Shown here one piece after another: positions 15,320 to 24,104 of a stretch of DNA of 64,000 nucleotides. Both the position numbers and the translations under genes were made by a program. The stretch spans positions 2,946,501 to 3,010,500 of the forward strand of contig NZ_CP079095.1 of NCBI RefSeq assembly GCF_019285515.1, read 5' to 3'. This DNA comes from Methylococcus sp. Mc7. GTDB lineage: Bacteria > Pseudomonadota > Gammaproteobacteria > Methylococcales > Methylococcaceae. Each line of letters opens with the position of its first letter. Within the stretch, counting starts at the first letter, position 1. Under the pieces are notes generated by a model, which was given only the letters and a program-made list of their open reading frames with translations, searched no databases and was not told where the DNA came from.

Positions 15320-17470
15320 ATGAGCGATGACGAACCAAACCTAGATAAGTTCAAAGTCGCTGAGGCCCTGCCCAAGGATGTGGGGCGCGCTATCGCCCGC
15401 CTTGACCCTATGGATATCGAAAGGCTGGGTGTCGAGGTTGGCGACATCATCGAGGTCAGCGGCAAGCGTGCTACCGTCTGCCGGGTCATGCCCGCGTACA
15501 AAGAGATGCGGGGTCAGGGGCGAATTCAACTGGATGGATTGAGCCGTATAAACGCCAAGGTCGGTTTGGACGAATCGGTGACGTTGCGGCAGGTTTCCTG
15601 TCCGATGGCCGAGCAGATCGTCGTGGCACCGGTAAACGCCACACCGAAACAGGGAGATTTGGAATACATCGCTGCGCGTATGGATGGGCTGCCTGTGGTC
15701 GGCGGAGATCGTATTCGCATCAATCTTTTCGGCAGTCGTGCAGTTGAGTTTACGGTGGCGGACACGAAGCCGAAAGGTCCGGTATTGATCGGTCCACCTA
15801 CCCACTTGGTGTTGGAGCAGCCCCGGACCGGCGGCGTTGCGAGAACCGAGCAAGCCGCGGCTCAACGTTTGTCCTATGAAGATATCGGTGGCCTGAAGCC
15901 CCAGTTGCACCGTATTCGGGAAATGATCGAATTGCCACTCCGCCATCCCGAGGTCTTTGAACGGCTCGGCATCGACGCGCCGAAAGGTGTGCTTCTGTAT
16001 GGGCCTCCCGGCTGCGGCAAGACATTGATTGCGCGGGCTATTGCCCAGGAGACGGAAGCAAACTTCTTCGTAATCAGCGGGCCGGAAATCATTCATAAAT
16101 TCTACGGGGAAAGCGAAGCACACCTGCGAAAGGTGTTCGATGAAGCGTCGCGCAAAGGGCCGAGCATCATTTTTCTGGACGAAATTGACGCTATCGCGCC
16201 TAAGCGCGAGCAGGTCGTCGGGGAAGTGGAAAAGCGTGTGGTGGCCCAGTTGCTCGCGCTGATGGATGGATTGAACCGCCGTCCCAATCTGATCGTCATC
16301 GCCGCCACCAACTTGCCCAATGTACTGGATCCCGCACTCCGTCGCCCCGGGCGGTTCGATCGGGAAATCGCCATTCCCATCCCCGATCGCTTCGGACGAA
16401 ACGAGATCCTGGAAATCCACAGTCGAGGGATGCCGCTGGCCGATGACGTCGATCTGTCTCATCTCGCAGATATCACCCACGGCTACGTCGGGGCGGACCT
16501 GGAAGCACTGTGCCGTGAGGCGGCCATGAGCTGCCTGCGGGGACTAATCCAGGAAATCGATTTCGGCTTGCAGACCATCCCCTACGAGAAGCTGCAGGGG
16601 CTTGAGATATCCATGGAAGATTTTCTTTCGGCTTTGAGGGAAGTTGAACCCTCGGCTGTGCGTGAAGTCTTCGTGGAAATGCCAAGTATAGGCTGGCAGG
16701 ACGTAGGCGGTTTGGATTCGGTAAAAGAACGCCTCATCGAAGCTGTGATCTGGCCACTGAAGTTTGCCGATATTTTCGAGCAGGCAGGCACTCGTCCGCC
16801 TAAAGGCATCTTGCTGGCCGGTCCTCCGGGTTGTGGTAAAACCATGCTGGCGAAGGCACTGGCGAACGAGAGCCAAGTCAATTTCATCCCCGTCAAGGGA
16901 CCGGAACTGCTCTCCAAGTTCGTAGGCGAGTCAGAAAGGGCGGTGCGCGAGATTTTCCACAAAGCCAAGCAGGCAGCCCCTTGCATCATATTCTTCGACG
17001 AAATAGACGCTTTGTTGCCGGCTCGTGGCACGGGGGGGACGGATGCTCACGTCACCGAAAGGGTGTTGAGCCAGTTTCTCGTCGAGTTCGACGGCGTCGA
17101 AGAGCTGAAGGGAGTGCTTGTGCTGGGTGCGACCAATCGTCCGGATATTCTCGATCCGGCCGTAGTCAGGCCGGGTCGCTTCGATGAAATCATCGAGATT
17201 CCCGTCGCGGGGGATGCCGATCGGGCAGAGATCTTTTCCGTGCATCTCAAGGATAAGCCCCTGGCCGAGGGCATCGATGTCGTGTCCCTTGCTGCAAAGT
17301 GTGCGGGTTTCAGTGGAGCCCGCGTCGCTGCCGTGTGTCAGCATGCCGCGCTTAGGGCGGTCAGGCGCGCGGTGAGAAGCCGACAACTCGAGGCCGAGGC
17401 GCCCATCGAAGTAAAGATCGAGGCCGCGGACTTGGAAGCTGCGCTGGCAGAGGAGGCAGGGGTAAGATGA
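15320..17470 (+). CDS. Cdc48/VAT-type double AAA ATPase of the gas vesicle locus
   Basis: A 716-residue protein with the full Cdc48/p97 plan. The N domain (1-185) has a double-psi-barrel start (VAEALPKDVGRAIARLDP). D1 has Walker A GPPGCGKT at 228-235, Walker B FLDEID at 285-290 and RRPGRFDRE. D2 has Walker A GPPGCGKT at 501-508, Walker B FFDEID at 558-563 and VRPGRFDE. The family unfolds or extracts proteins by threading them through a double hexameric ring. It sits between gvpH and gvpF/L, with a 4-base overlap to the latter, so a role in vesicle assembly or remodelling is likely. The ATG at 15320 was chosen because the family begins there and GGGG lies upstream. Confidence 0.9.
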   Translation: MSDDEPNLDKFKVAEALPKDVGRAIARLDPMDIERLGVEVGDIIEVSGKRATVCRVMPAYKEMRGQGRIQLDGLSRINAKVGLDESVTLRQVSCPMAEQIVVAPVNATPKQGDLEYIAARMDGLPVVGGDRIRINLFGSRAVEFTVADTKPKGPVLIGPPTHLVLEQPRTGGVARTEQAAAQRLSYEDIGGLKPQLHRIREMIELPLRHPEVFERLGIDAPKGVLLYGPPGCGKTLIARAIAQETEANFFVISGPEIIHKFYGESEAHLRKVFDEASRKGPSIIFLDEIDAIAPKREQVVGEVEKRVVAQLLALMDGLNRRPNLIVIAATNLPNVLDPALRRPGRFDREIAIPIPDRFGRNEILEIHSRGMPLADDVDLSHLADITHGYVGADLEALCREAAMSCLRGLIQEIDFGLQTIPYEKLQGLEISMEDFLSALREVEPSAVREVFVEMPSIGWQDVGGLDSVKERLIEAVIWPLKFADIFEQAGTRPPKGILLAGPPGCGKTMLAKALANESQVNFIPVKGPELLSKFVGESERAVREIFHKAKQAAPCIIFFDEIDALLPARGTGGTDAHVTERVLSQFLVEFDGVEELKGVLVLGATNRPDILDPAVVRPGRFDEIIEIPVAGDADRAEIFSVHLKDKPLAEGIDVVSLAAKCAGFSGARVAAVCQHAALRAVRRAVRSRQLEAEAPIEVKIEAADLEAALAEEAGVR

Positions 17471-18255
17471 GCGCCGCTCTTTATCTTTACTGTTTGACGC
17501 CGCAGCCGGCGCTTAAAGATCTTTACCAATGCGAGTTCCCAAATCTGCTTGGTCCTGTTCACTGGGAGGCCTGTGGCGAAATAGGAGCGGTGTTAAGCCG
17601 TATTGAAAATGTAGAGGGCTGGGTCAGCGACGATTTGTTTGCCGATGCTGACTGGGCCACACATCGCGCCTTGCATCATGCAAGGGTTATCGAGTTGGTA
17701 TGGTCCAAAGTTCCAGTCTATCCGGCCCAATTCGGGACCTTGTACGGGTCCCTCGACTCCCTTAAGAGCGTGCTTGTCCGGGAACACGCGAGTCTTGACA
17801 GATTTTTTCGGGCCACTGCGGGGATGGCGGAATGGGACATCAAAGTATTCTTTAATCCCAGCAAAGCCCAGGACAAATGGGTTCAGGATCACATGAACAT
17901 GGAGAGTGATGTCATTGGGTGTTTGTCCGGCGGGAAACGTTATCTCGTTGAACAGCGATTGCGCCGGGATGCGAAATACAGCGTAGTCTCAGATTATAAA
18001 ACGCTTTGTGTACGCATATTGGAGGAGCTGACACATGATGCTGCCGGCGTTTGTGGCCGGGCTCTCCCTCCGCTGGAGGACTCCGACAAGCAACCTTTGG
18101 GCCACTGGGCAGCCCTGTGGCCGGCGACATTTTCGTCCGAAATCGACGAACGCATGGGAGAAGCGCGAGCAGCACATCGGCCTTTAGGAATTGACGTGCA
18201 ATGGAGTGGCCCGTGGCCTCCCTACAGTTTCCGATCCATGCTGACCTTAGACTAA
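17467..18255 (+). CDS. gvpF: Gas vesicle protein GvpF/GvpL (second, intact copy)
   Basis: A 262-residue GvpF/L protein: ALYLYCLTPQPALK at the start, VYPAQFGTLYGSLDSLK in the middle (the family's 'FGTxF' region) and the C-terminal signature WSGPWPPYSFRSMLTLD. It starts within the stop of the Cdc48-type gene (ATGA). It is diverged from the IS-interrupted gvpF at 5893, so it is an old paralogue rather than a recent duplicate. Confidence 0.92.
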   Translation: MSAALYLYCLTPQPALKDLYQCEFPNLLGPVHWEACGEIGAVLSRIENVEGWVSDDLFADADWATHRALHHARVIELVWSKVPVYPAQFGTLYGSLDSLKSVLVREHASLDRFFRATAGMAEWDIKVFFNPSKAQDKWVQDHMNMESDVIGCLSGGKRYLVEQRLRRDAKYSVVSDYKTLCVRILEELTHDAAGVCGRALPPLEDSDKQPLGHWAALWPATFSSEIDERMGEARAAHRPLGIDVQWSGPWPPYSFRSMLTLD

Positions 18256-18289
18256 CAAGATATCCTTTTGGACTATTTTGACGTGAGTC

Positions 18290-19831
18290 ATGGTCGGCCA
18301 GAGCGATAACTCCCGCTTTATCGATTCAGCCCGCGGCGCATTGGAAATGCCGTCGCACGAGATATATTCAAAGCTTTACGCGATGCTGGTCGATGCTATC
18401 CCATCCTCCGTGCTGCTGGTTGATCGAGAATTCCGTATCTTATCCACCAATCGGAATTTCCTTGAAAGGAGCAGGCGTTCTTCTGCCGATACACTCGGTC
18501 GAAAACTTCACGACGTCTTTCCGCCTGGGATTCTGGATCACACCAATATTCTGTTCAGGATACAGCAGGCCTTTTCCACCAATGTGTCCAGTCATGGGGA
18601 AAGAATTACCTATCGCGCACCGGGTCTGCCAATGCGGTTTTATTATTATCGCATTGTGCCGTTCATGTGGGATGGGAGCGTGGAAAGTGTCCTGCTCTTG
18701 CTGGACGACGTTACCGAGCAGGTGCTCTTGAGCGAAGAGGTGCGGCGCGTGGAACGCCACTTGGCTAGCGTCGTGGAAAGTGCGCGCGACATCGTTCTCT
18801 CGGTGACGATCGATGGTCGAATACTGACCTGGAATACCGCAGCTGAGCAGCTTTCCGGATATTCCTTGCAGGAAGTCCGAGACCGCCATTTCATTGAATA
18901 TTGCGCTTCGCAGCATAGGACAGAGGTCGAGGCGGCATTCGAAACGCTAAAGGCGGGACGATCCATCCGTTCTCAAATAGGTGAATGGCATTTGATAACC
19001 AGGACTGGAGCGGCGCTTCCAGTTTCCTGGGTCTGTTCGCCGATGCGTACCGACGGCGGCGAAACCACCGGTATCGTTGCAGTAGGGAGAGATCTCACCG
19101 AATACAGGAAGCTGGAAATGCAGTTGGTCCAGTCTCAGAAGCTTGCCGCACTGGGGGTCATGGCTGGCGGTATTGCACACGAAATAAGAAATCCCTTGGC
19201 GATTTGTTATTCGGCAGCCCAGTTCCTCATGGAAGACGATATTACGGACGAATTTCGCCGGGAGTGTGTCGAAGATATCCGCACTGGAATAAACAAGACC
19301 TCGGTCATCATCGAGAATTTGTTGCGTTTTGCCCGCCCCACTACCCGAACGGATCTGGCTCCGATCGACCTGGTACCGGTTATTGAGGAAACGCTTCAGT
19401 TGATAATCAACCAAGCCAAGGTTCAAGGTATTGCGCTTCATTGGGAAATTCCTCCATCACCCGTCTTGGTTAAAGGCATAGCCAACCTGATTCAACAAGT
19501 ACTGATTAACATCTTGTTGAATGCCATCAATGCCATGCCTGATGGCGGTACGATGAAGTTGCGACTGGAACAGGATGCCCGGGATATTCGTATCAGGGTT
19601 ACAGATACGGGTTGCGGTATACCGGAGTCGGACATCGACAAAATTTTCGATCCTTTTTATACCACTTCGGCGGCAGGAAAAGGTACAGGCCTCGGTCTGT
19701 CGATTTGCTACTCCATTGTGAAGGAACATGGAGGAAAAATCGATGTCCAGAGTGCCATCGACGGAGGTAGCGAGTTTACCGTATACCTCCCGCGATTGGA
19801 CGCTGCAGGATATATGTCATCCTGTAAATAA
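18290..19831 (+). CDS. PAS-domain sensor histidine kinase
   Basis: A 513-residue soluble kinase with no membrane segments: PAS domain one (about 25-145), PAS domain two (about 155-270), HisKA with His297 in GGIAHEIRNPLA, and a HATPase_c domain with NILLNAINAMPDGG (N box), DTGCGIPE (G1) and GTGLGLS (G2). The layout is NtrB-like, which suits the NtrC-type regulator at 13315. Lack of a membrane anchor means it senses an internal cue. It begins 34 bases after gvpF/L and closes the locus. Confidence 0.9.
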   Translation: MVGQSDNSRFIDSARGALEMPSHEIYSKLYAMLVDAIPSSVLLVDREFRILSTNRNFLERSRRSSADTLGRKLHDVFPPGILDHTNILFRIQQAFSTNVSSHGERITYRAPGLPMRFYYYRIVPFMWDGSVESVLLLLDDVTEQVLLSEEVRRVERHLASVVESARDIVLSVTIDGRILTWNTAAEQLSGYSLQEVRDRHFIEYCASQHRTEVEAAFETLKAGRSIRSQIGEWHLITRTGAALPVSWVCSPMRTDGGETTGIVAVGRDLTEYRKLEMQLVQSQKLAALGVMAGGIAHEIRNPLAICYSAAQFLMEDDITDEFRRECVEDIRTGINKTSVIIENLLRFARPTTRTDLAPIDLVPVIEETLQLIINQAKVQGIALHWEIPPSPVLVKGIANLIQQVLINILLNAINAMPDGGTMKLRLEQDARDIRIRVTDTGCGIPESDIDKIFDPFYTTSAAGKGTGLGLSICYSIVKEHGGKIDVQSAIDGGSEFTVYLPRLDAAGYMSSCK

Positions 19832-19867
19832 AAAGAGATGTGCATTCGGCCATGTAGACAAACCCCA

Positions 19868-19964
19868 TGTAACCGTTCAGTCCCCTGGGGGCGCGGAAGT
19901 CCCGCCCCCTGAAAAAGCGGCCAAGATGGCCGCGATTCCTCAAAAAAAAGTATGTACGGTTACA
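19868..19964. other. Structured non-coding segment with nested hairpins
   Basis: The 325 bases between the kinase and the VOC gene hold no convincing gene. Within them TGTAACCGT (19868-19876) faces ACGGTTACA (19956-19964). Between these arms lie two hairpins: GGGGGCG/CGCCCCC (19887-19909) and GCGGCCA-AGA-TGGCCGC (19917-19933). The second is preceded by AAAAA, so it reads as an intrinsic terminator on the minus strand, although no minus-strand gene is visible nearby. It may end transcription or be a small RNA or element. Confidence 0.4.
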
Positions 19965-20156
19965 ACCCCATTATCGGCGAGGGTTGGCAGCGTCGAGGTG
20001 CGGCCGGTCGGGGCCTTGAATCCGTAACAAAAAAAATTCGCGGCCCCTGTCGATTGCCGTGTACGTCATTCGACTGTTCAGTGAGACCTGTGCGAGCGGC
20101 ATGCCGGCAGGTCCGACTTCGTCGGGATCGACCCACCATCAGAGGAGAACATCATC

Positions 20157-20579
20157 ATGCAAATTCAGCCCTATCTGTTTTTCGACGGACGCTGCGACGA
20201 GGCGCTCGAGTTTTACCGGTCGGCACTGGGCGCCGAGATGATCATGCTCATGCGTTTCAAGGAGAGTCCAGAGCCGCCGCAATGCGCGCTTCCCGAGGGA
20301 GGCGAAGACAAGGTGATGCACGCGAGCTTCCGCGTCGGTGACAGCGTCATTCTGGCATCCGACGGCCGCTGCGGCGGCCAGCCCAGCTTCCAGGGATTTG
20401 CGCTGACGCTGACGGTGGCGGACGAAAACGAGGCCGATCGCCTGTTCGCCGCCCTGGCCGAGGGCGGCCAGGTACAGATGCCTCTGGCGAAGACCTTCTT
20501 TTCCCCCCGGTTCGGCATGGTCATCGACCGCTTCGGCGTATGCTGGATGGTCCTCGCCGAATGCAGCGAGCCGGCGTAG
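20157..20579 (+). CDS. PhnB-like VOC (glyoxalase-fold) protein
   Basis: A 140-residue protein of the vicinal-oxygen-chelate fold, PhnB/DUF1428-like branch: QPYLFFDGRCDEALEFYRSALGAEM at the start, VMHASFRVGDSVILASDG, and FFSPRFGMVIDRFGVCWMV at the end. Such proteins are widespread and rarely characterised; a metal-dependent enzyme is possible but the substrate cannot be read. Ribosome site AGAGGAGA precedes the ATG. It is followed by remnants of YciI-like and SRPBCC genes, partners often found with it in small operons. Confidence 0.8.
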   Translation: MQIQPYLFFDGRCDEALEFYRSALGAEMIMLMRFKESPEPPQCALPEGGEDKVMHASFRVGDSVILASDGRCGGQPSFQGFALTLTVADENEADRLFAALAEGGQVQMPLAKTFFSPRFGMVIDRFGVCWMVLAECSEPA

Positions 20580-20596
20580 CCGAGAGGAGAAGACCG

Positions 20597-20872
20597 ATGC
20601 GATTCATGATCATCGTCAAAGCCACGAAGGATTCCGAGGCGGGGGTGATGCCTCCGGAAAATCTCCTTGCCGAAATGGCGGGCTACCACGAGGAACTGCA
20701 GAAAGCCGGGATGCTGCTCGAAGGCTCCGGCCTGCAACCGAGCGCGAAAGGCTGGCGCATCCGGTACTCGGGCGACAAGCGCTCGGTGGTCGACGGTCAG
20801 GGTGGTCATGAAACGGGATTCCGCCCGCCCATTCGCAGTTCACAATATCGTGGAATTTTCGCCGGAGCCTGA
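20597..20872 (+). pseudogene. YciI-like (DGPF-domain) gene, truncated
   Basis: The start is a normal YCII-related protein: MRFMIIVKATKDSEAGVMPP, then AEMAGYHEELQKAGMLLEG and a broken GDKRSVVDG where the family has its conserved DGPF region. After VVDG (about residue 67) the family sequence stops and the frame runs on for 24 unrelated residues to 20872. In another frame the following DNA encodes an SRPBCC C-terminus. A deletion has therefore joined two genes. It is probably non-functional. Confidence 0.75.
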
Positions 20873-20996
20873 AGGTGATACCACCACGGAGGCAACCTGG
20901 GCCATGTATGGCCCCATGCCGTTTCTATCGAAGCTGATGACGGTATTTTTCAGCATGGACAAGATGATCCGTGTTGCATGGCATTTTTTTCAATAG
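20808..20996 (+). pseudogene. SRPBCC-family gene remnant
   Basis: In the frame starting at the ATG at 20808 the DNA reads ARPFAVHNIVEFSPEPEGDT, then TTEATWAMYGPMPFLSKLM and FFSMDKMI, the C-terminal half of an SRPBCC/START-like polyketide-cyclase protein. The N-terminal half is missing, and the last residues (RVAWHFFQ) depart from the usual GKDFEKGL ending. It overlaps the YciI remnant out of frame, marking the deletion junction near 20800. Confidence 0.7.
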
Positions 20997-21033
20997 ACGT
21001 TAGAGTCTTATCCGAAGTTGGAGCGACCTCTGT

Positions 21034-22179
21034 ATGTGTCAAGGGTGGTTTCTTTCAGCATCCCATGCCGATGTCCCATTCCCCGGTTTCACGGCGCTGA
21101 AGGAACGCATCCGCGAATGGGGCAGGGCGCAGGGCTTTCAGCAAGTGGGCTTCGCAGGCGTCGACCTGGGCGGACACGAAGCCCGGTTGCTCGAATGGCT
21201 GGCGGCGGGTTTTCATGGCGAAATGGACTACATGGCCCGGCACGGGCTGAAGCGCAGCCGTCCCGCGGAGCTGGAGCCCGGCACGCTGTCGGTCATCAGC
21301 GTGCGGATGGACTATCTGCCCGAACCCGTGCGCGACATGAAAGAGGCGCTGGCGGACCCGGCCGCCGCCTACGTGTCGCGTTACGCGCTGGGGCGGGATT
21401 ACCACAAGCTCATGCGCCGCCGTCTGCAGAGGCTGGCGGAGACCATCGCCCGGCACGCCGGGCCGTTCGGCTACCGGGTCTATACCGACAGCGCGCCGGT
21501 GCTGGAAAAGGCGCTGGCGGAGAACGCCGGACTCGGCTGGATCGGCAAGCACACCAATCTCATCAACCGCGAGGCCGGGTCCTGGTTCTTCCTCGGCGAA
21601 ATCTACACGGACCTGCCGCTGCCTCCGGACCGGCCGGCCACCAATCACTGCGGCCAATGCCGGGCCTGCATCGACGTCTGTCCGACCCAGGCGATCGTCG
21701 CCCCCTACCGGCTCGACGCCCGCCGTTGCGTCTCCTACCTCACCATCGAACTCAAGGGATCGATTCCGGAGGCGCTGCGCCCCGGCATCGGCAACCGCAT
21801 CTACGGCTGCGACGACTGCCAGATGGTCTGTCCGTGGAACCGCTTCGCGCGGATGACGGGGGAAGCCGACTTTCTGCCGCGGCGGGGCCTCGACCGTGCC
21901 TTGCTGCTGGAGTTCTTCGCCTGGGACGAGGCCGAATTCCTGCGCCGCACGGAAGGGTCGGCCATTCGCCGCATCGGCCATGAGCGCTGGCTGCGCAACG
22001 TGGCGGTGGCCATCGGCAACGCGCCGCCCCATCCGGACCTGGCGGATGCCTTGCGGCAGCGGCTCGACGATGCATCCGCGTTGGTGCGCGAGCACGTCGC
22101 GTGGGCCTTGGAGCGGCAAACGAAGCCAGGCTCGGCCTTGTTCACAGGTGCCGGCGGGGCTGTGTCACTTCAGCGGTAG
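21034..22179 (+). CDS. queG: Epoxyqueuosine reductase QueG
   Basis: A 381-residue cobalamin-dependent iron-sulfur enzyme that reduces epoxyqueuosine to queuosine in tRNA, the last step of queuosine synthesis. Seen: GFQQVGFAGVD near the start, YHKLMRRRLQRLAE, DSAPVLEKALAENAGLGWIG, and two 4Fe-4S motifs CGQCRACIDVCP and CDDCQMVCPWN, followed by the HEAT-like C-terminus. Length matches E. coli QueG. The start at 21034 gives a slightly long N-terminus and could be later. It overlaps the convergent GST gene by 10 bases. Confidence 0.93.
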   Translation: MCQGWFLSASHADVPFPGFTALKERIREWGRAQGFQQVGFAGVDLGGHEARLLEWLAAGFHGEMDYMARHGLKRSRPAELEPGTLSVISVRMDYLPEPVRDMKEALADPAAAYVSRYALGRDYHKLMRRRLQRLAETIARHAGPFGYRVYTDSAPVLEKALAENAGLGWIGKHTNLINREAGSWFFLGEIYTDLPLPPDRPATNHCGQCRACIDVCPTQAIVAPYRLDARRCVSYLTIELKGSIPEALRPGIGNRIYGCDDCQMVCPWNRFARMTGEADFLPRRGLDRALLLEFFAWDEAEFLRRTEGSAIRRIGHERWLRNVAVAIGNAPPHPDLADALRQRLDDASALVREHVAWALERQTKPGSALFTGAGGAVSLQR

Positions 22180-22784
22180 CCCTCCTCCCGGAGTACCCGC
22201 TGCACCGCGGGGCGCTGGAGCATTCGCCGGTAGTGCGCCAGGCAGTGCCCGGGCAGCTCGAACTCGAGCCTGTCGGCCCAGAATTCGACGTAGAACAGCG
22301 CGGCATCGGCGATCGAGAAACTCCCGGCCACGTACTCTCTCCCGGCCAGGGCTTGATTCACGATCGCGAATCCCTTGTCGACGATCTCCCGGCCGCGCGC
22401 CCGGACGGCCTCATGATCGGCTGCGCTGGGTGTGAAGCTCTCGGTGGTGAATATCCGGGCGAAGCCGTGTCCGTGCAGGGTGCCGACCACATAGGCCAGC
22501 ATTTCGATCACTCTGGCCGCACCGTCGGGGTCTTCCGGCAGGAGCTTGGCTCTGGGGTAGGCCAGGGCCAGCCAGAAGGCGATGGCCTGGAATTCGGTCA
22601 GCGCGGTGCCGTCGTCGCGCACCAGCGTCGGTATGGTGGACTTGGGATTGATCGCGAGGTACTCCGGCTTGCGGTGCTCGCCCGCCGGCAGGTTCACGAT
22701 GTAGGCCTCGAAGGGGATGTCCAGTTCTTCCAGCAGGATGTGGATGCCGGTCGAGCAGGAGCCGGGGGTCATGTAGAGTTTCAT
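22170..22784 (-). CDS. Glutathione S-transferase
   Basis: A 204-residue GST. The N-terminal thioredoxin fold begins MKLYMTPGSCSTGIHILLEE, with Ser10/Cys10 in the catalytic region as in beta-class bacterial GSTs, and the cis-proline and glutathione-binding segment KSTIPTLVRDDGTALTEFQA. The helical C-terminal domain ends with FSIADAALFYVEFWADRL. Likely a cytosolic detoxification or glutathione-conjugating enzyme; the substrate is unknown. It stands alone, facing queG. Confidence 0.88.
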   Translation of the reverse strand: MKLYMTPGSCSTGIHILLEELDIPFEAYIVNLPAGEHRKPEYLAINPKSTIPTLVRDDGTALTEFQAIAFWLALAYPRAKLLPEDPDGAARVIEMLAYVVGTLHGHGFARIFTTESFTPSAADHEAVRARGREIVDKGFAIVNQALAGREYVAGSFSIADAALFYVEFWADRLEFELPGHCLAHYRRMLQRPAVQRVLREEGYR

Positions 22785-22994
22785 CGGTTGCGCTTCGCGA
22801 AGTCGGATTCTCGAAAGCCTACCGAGCTCCGGGCGTCGGGCAAGCTCCCATGGGGGAAACGGCCTGTTCGCCGATCCGCCGCCATTCCCCGGCTCCGCCC
22901 GTACGCTTGTAATGCCGCTGCGGCAGCCTCATATCGGCCCAAGGCATGAGAAGCGCGTCAACATGGCGTAAAATCGCACCTTCCCCCGTTGCCG

Positions 22995-24104
22995 ATGATT
23001 AGAAGAATATTGAGAACCACACGATTGCATAGCCGATGCGTGGCCGGCGCCGTGCTCCTGGCGGCGCTGGGCGCGCCGGCCCTCCTCCGGGCGGAGGGCG
23101 AGTGGCAACCGACGACGCTGTCCGAGGCGACCCTGGTCAAGGTGCACGAGGCGGCCAAGGCGTACCAGGATTGCCTGAACGAAGAATTCCGCGATCACGT
23201 CGGCGAAGCCGTCGATTCCCGTCTTCAGACCGACCGGATTCTGCGTACTTGCGAAAACCGGCTGACCCCGATGAAAGCCGCGTTCGATGCCGAGAAAGTG
23301 CCCGATTCGATCAGCGAGCGCTACATGCGTTCGCACCGCACGCGCGGCGCCCGGGACCTCGTCCGGCTGCTGATGTCGGCCCAGGCCGCACGTGCGGCGG
23401 ATGCCGAGTCCGAATCGAATCCGCCGGCGACGGCCGATCCACCCTCCCTCAATCCTCACCCCCCAGAAGGGAAAGCCATGGAAATTGATCTGAATCTGAT
23501 TCCCGCGAAGCTGGACGCGGTGCATGCCGGCCTGGCCGCCATAGTGGTGGCCTTGCTGCTGGTGCAAATCATCCTGCTGTCGGTGGCGGTGATCGCCCTG
23601 TTGCGGCGCAAGCCCGAGCCCGCCGTGACGGTTCAGGCTGCGCCGGCGGCGGTTGCTCCCGCCCCCGAGCCCGTGAAAGCGCCGGAGCCGGTCGTGAAGA
23701 AGGAAACCGTGGTGCTGAAGGAAGCCACGCCCGATGCGGCGCTCCAGCTCCTGGCCCTGTTGCAGAAGGAAGCGCGCTTCGTCGACTTCGTGCAGGAAAA
23801 CGTGGCGCAGTATTCCGACGCCGAGATCGGCGCGGCGGCGCGGGTGGTGCACGAGGGCTGCCGCAAGGTGATCGGCCAGTCCTTCGACCTGGCGCCGGTG
23901 CGCACCGAGACCGAAGGCAGCCGTCTGACGCTCCCGAAGGGCTTCGACGCCGCCAGCGTGCGGCTGGCCGGCAACATCGTGGGCGAGCCGCCCTTTACCG
24001 GCACCCTGGTGCACCGCGGCTGGAAGGTGGAAAACGTCCGCCTGCCCAAGGTCGCCGAGGGCCACGACAACCGCATCATCGCCCAGGCCGAGGTGGAACT
24101 GTGA
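22995..24104 (+). CDS. Secreted/membrane protein with C-terminal DUF2760 domain
   Basis: A 369-residue protein in two parts. The N-terminal part has a signal peptide (CVAGAVLLAALGAPALLRAEG) and a periplasmic-looking helical domain with two cysteines (about 1-160). From Met159 a second unit begins: EIDLNLIPAKLDAVHAGLAA, a membrane helix IVVALLLVQIILLSVAVIAL, a Pro/Ala linker and a DUF2760 domain (ALQLLALLQKEARFVDFVQENV to the end). DUF2760 genes are typically followed by two Hsp70-like genes, as here, with a 4-base overlap (GTGA). The fusion is unusual; a separate start at 23478 for the second unit is possible. Confidence 0.75.
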   Translation: MIRRILRTTRLHSRCVAGAVLLAALGAPALLRAEGEWQPTTLSEATLVKVHEAAKAYQDCLNEEFRDHVGEAVDSRLQTDRILRTCENRLTPMKAAFDAEKVPDSISERYMRSHRTRGARDLVRLLMSAQAARAADAESESNPPATADPPSLNPHPPEGKAMEIDLNLIPAKLDAVHAGLAAIVVALLLVQIILLSVAVIALLRRKPEPAVTVQAAPAAVAPAPEPVKAPEPVVKKETVVLKEATPDAALQLLALLQKEARFVDFVQENVAQYSDAEIGAAARVVHEGCRKVIGQSFDLAPVRTETEGSRLTLPKGFDAASVRLAGNIVGEPPFTGTLVHRGWKVENVRLPKVAEGHDNRIIAQAEVEL

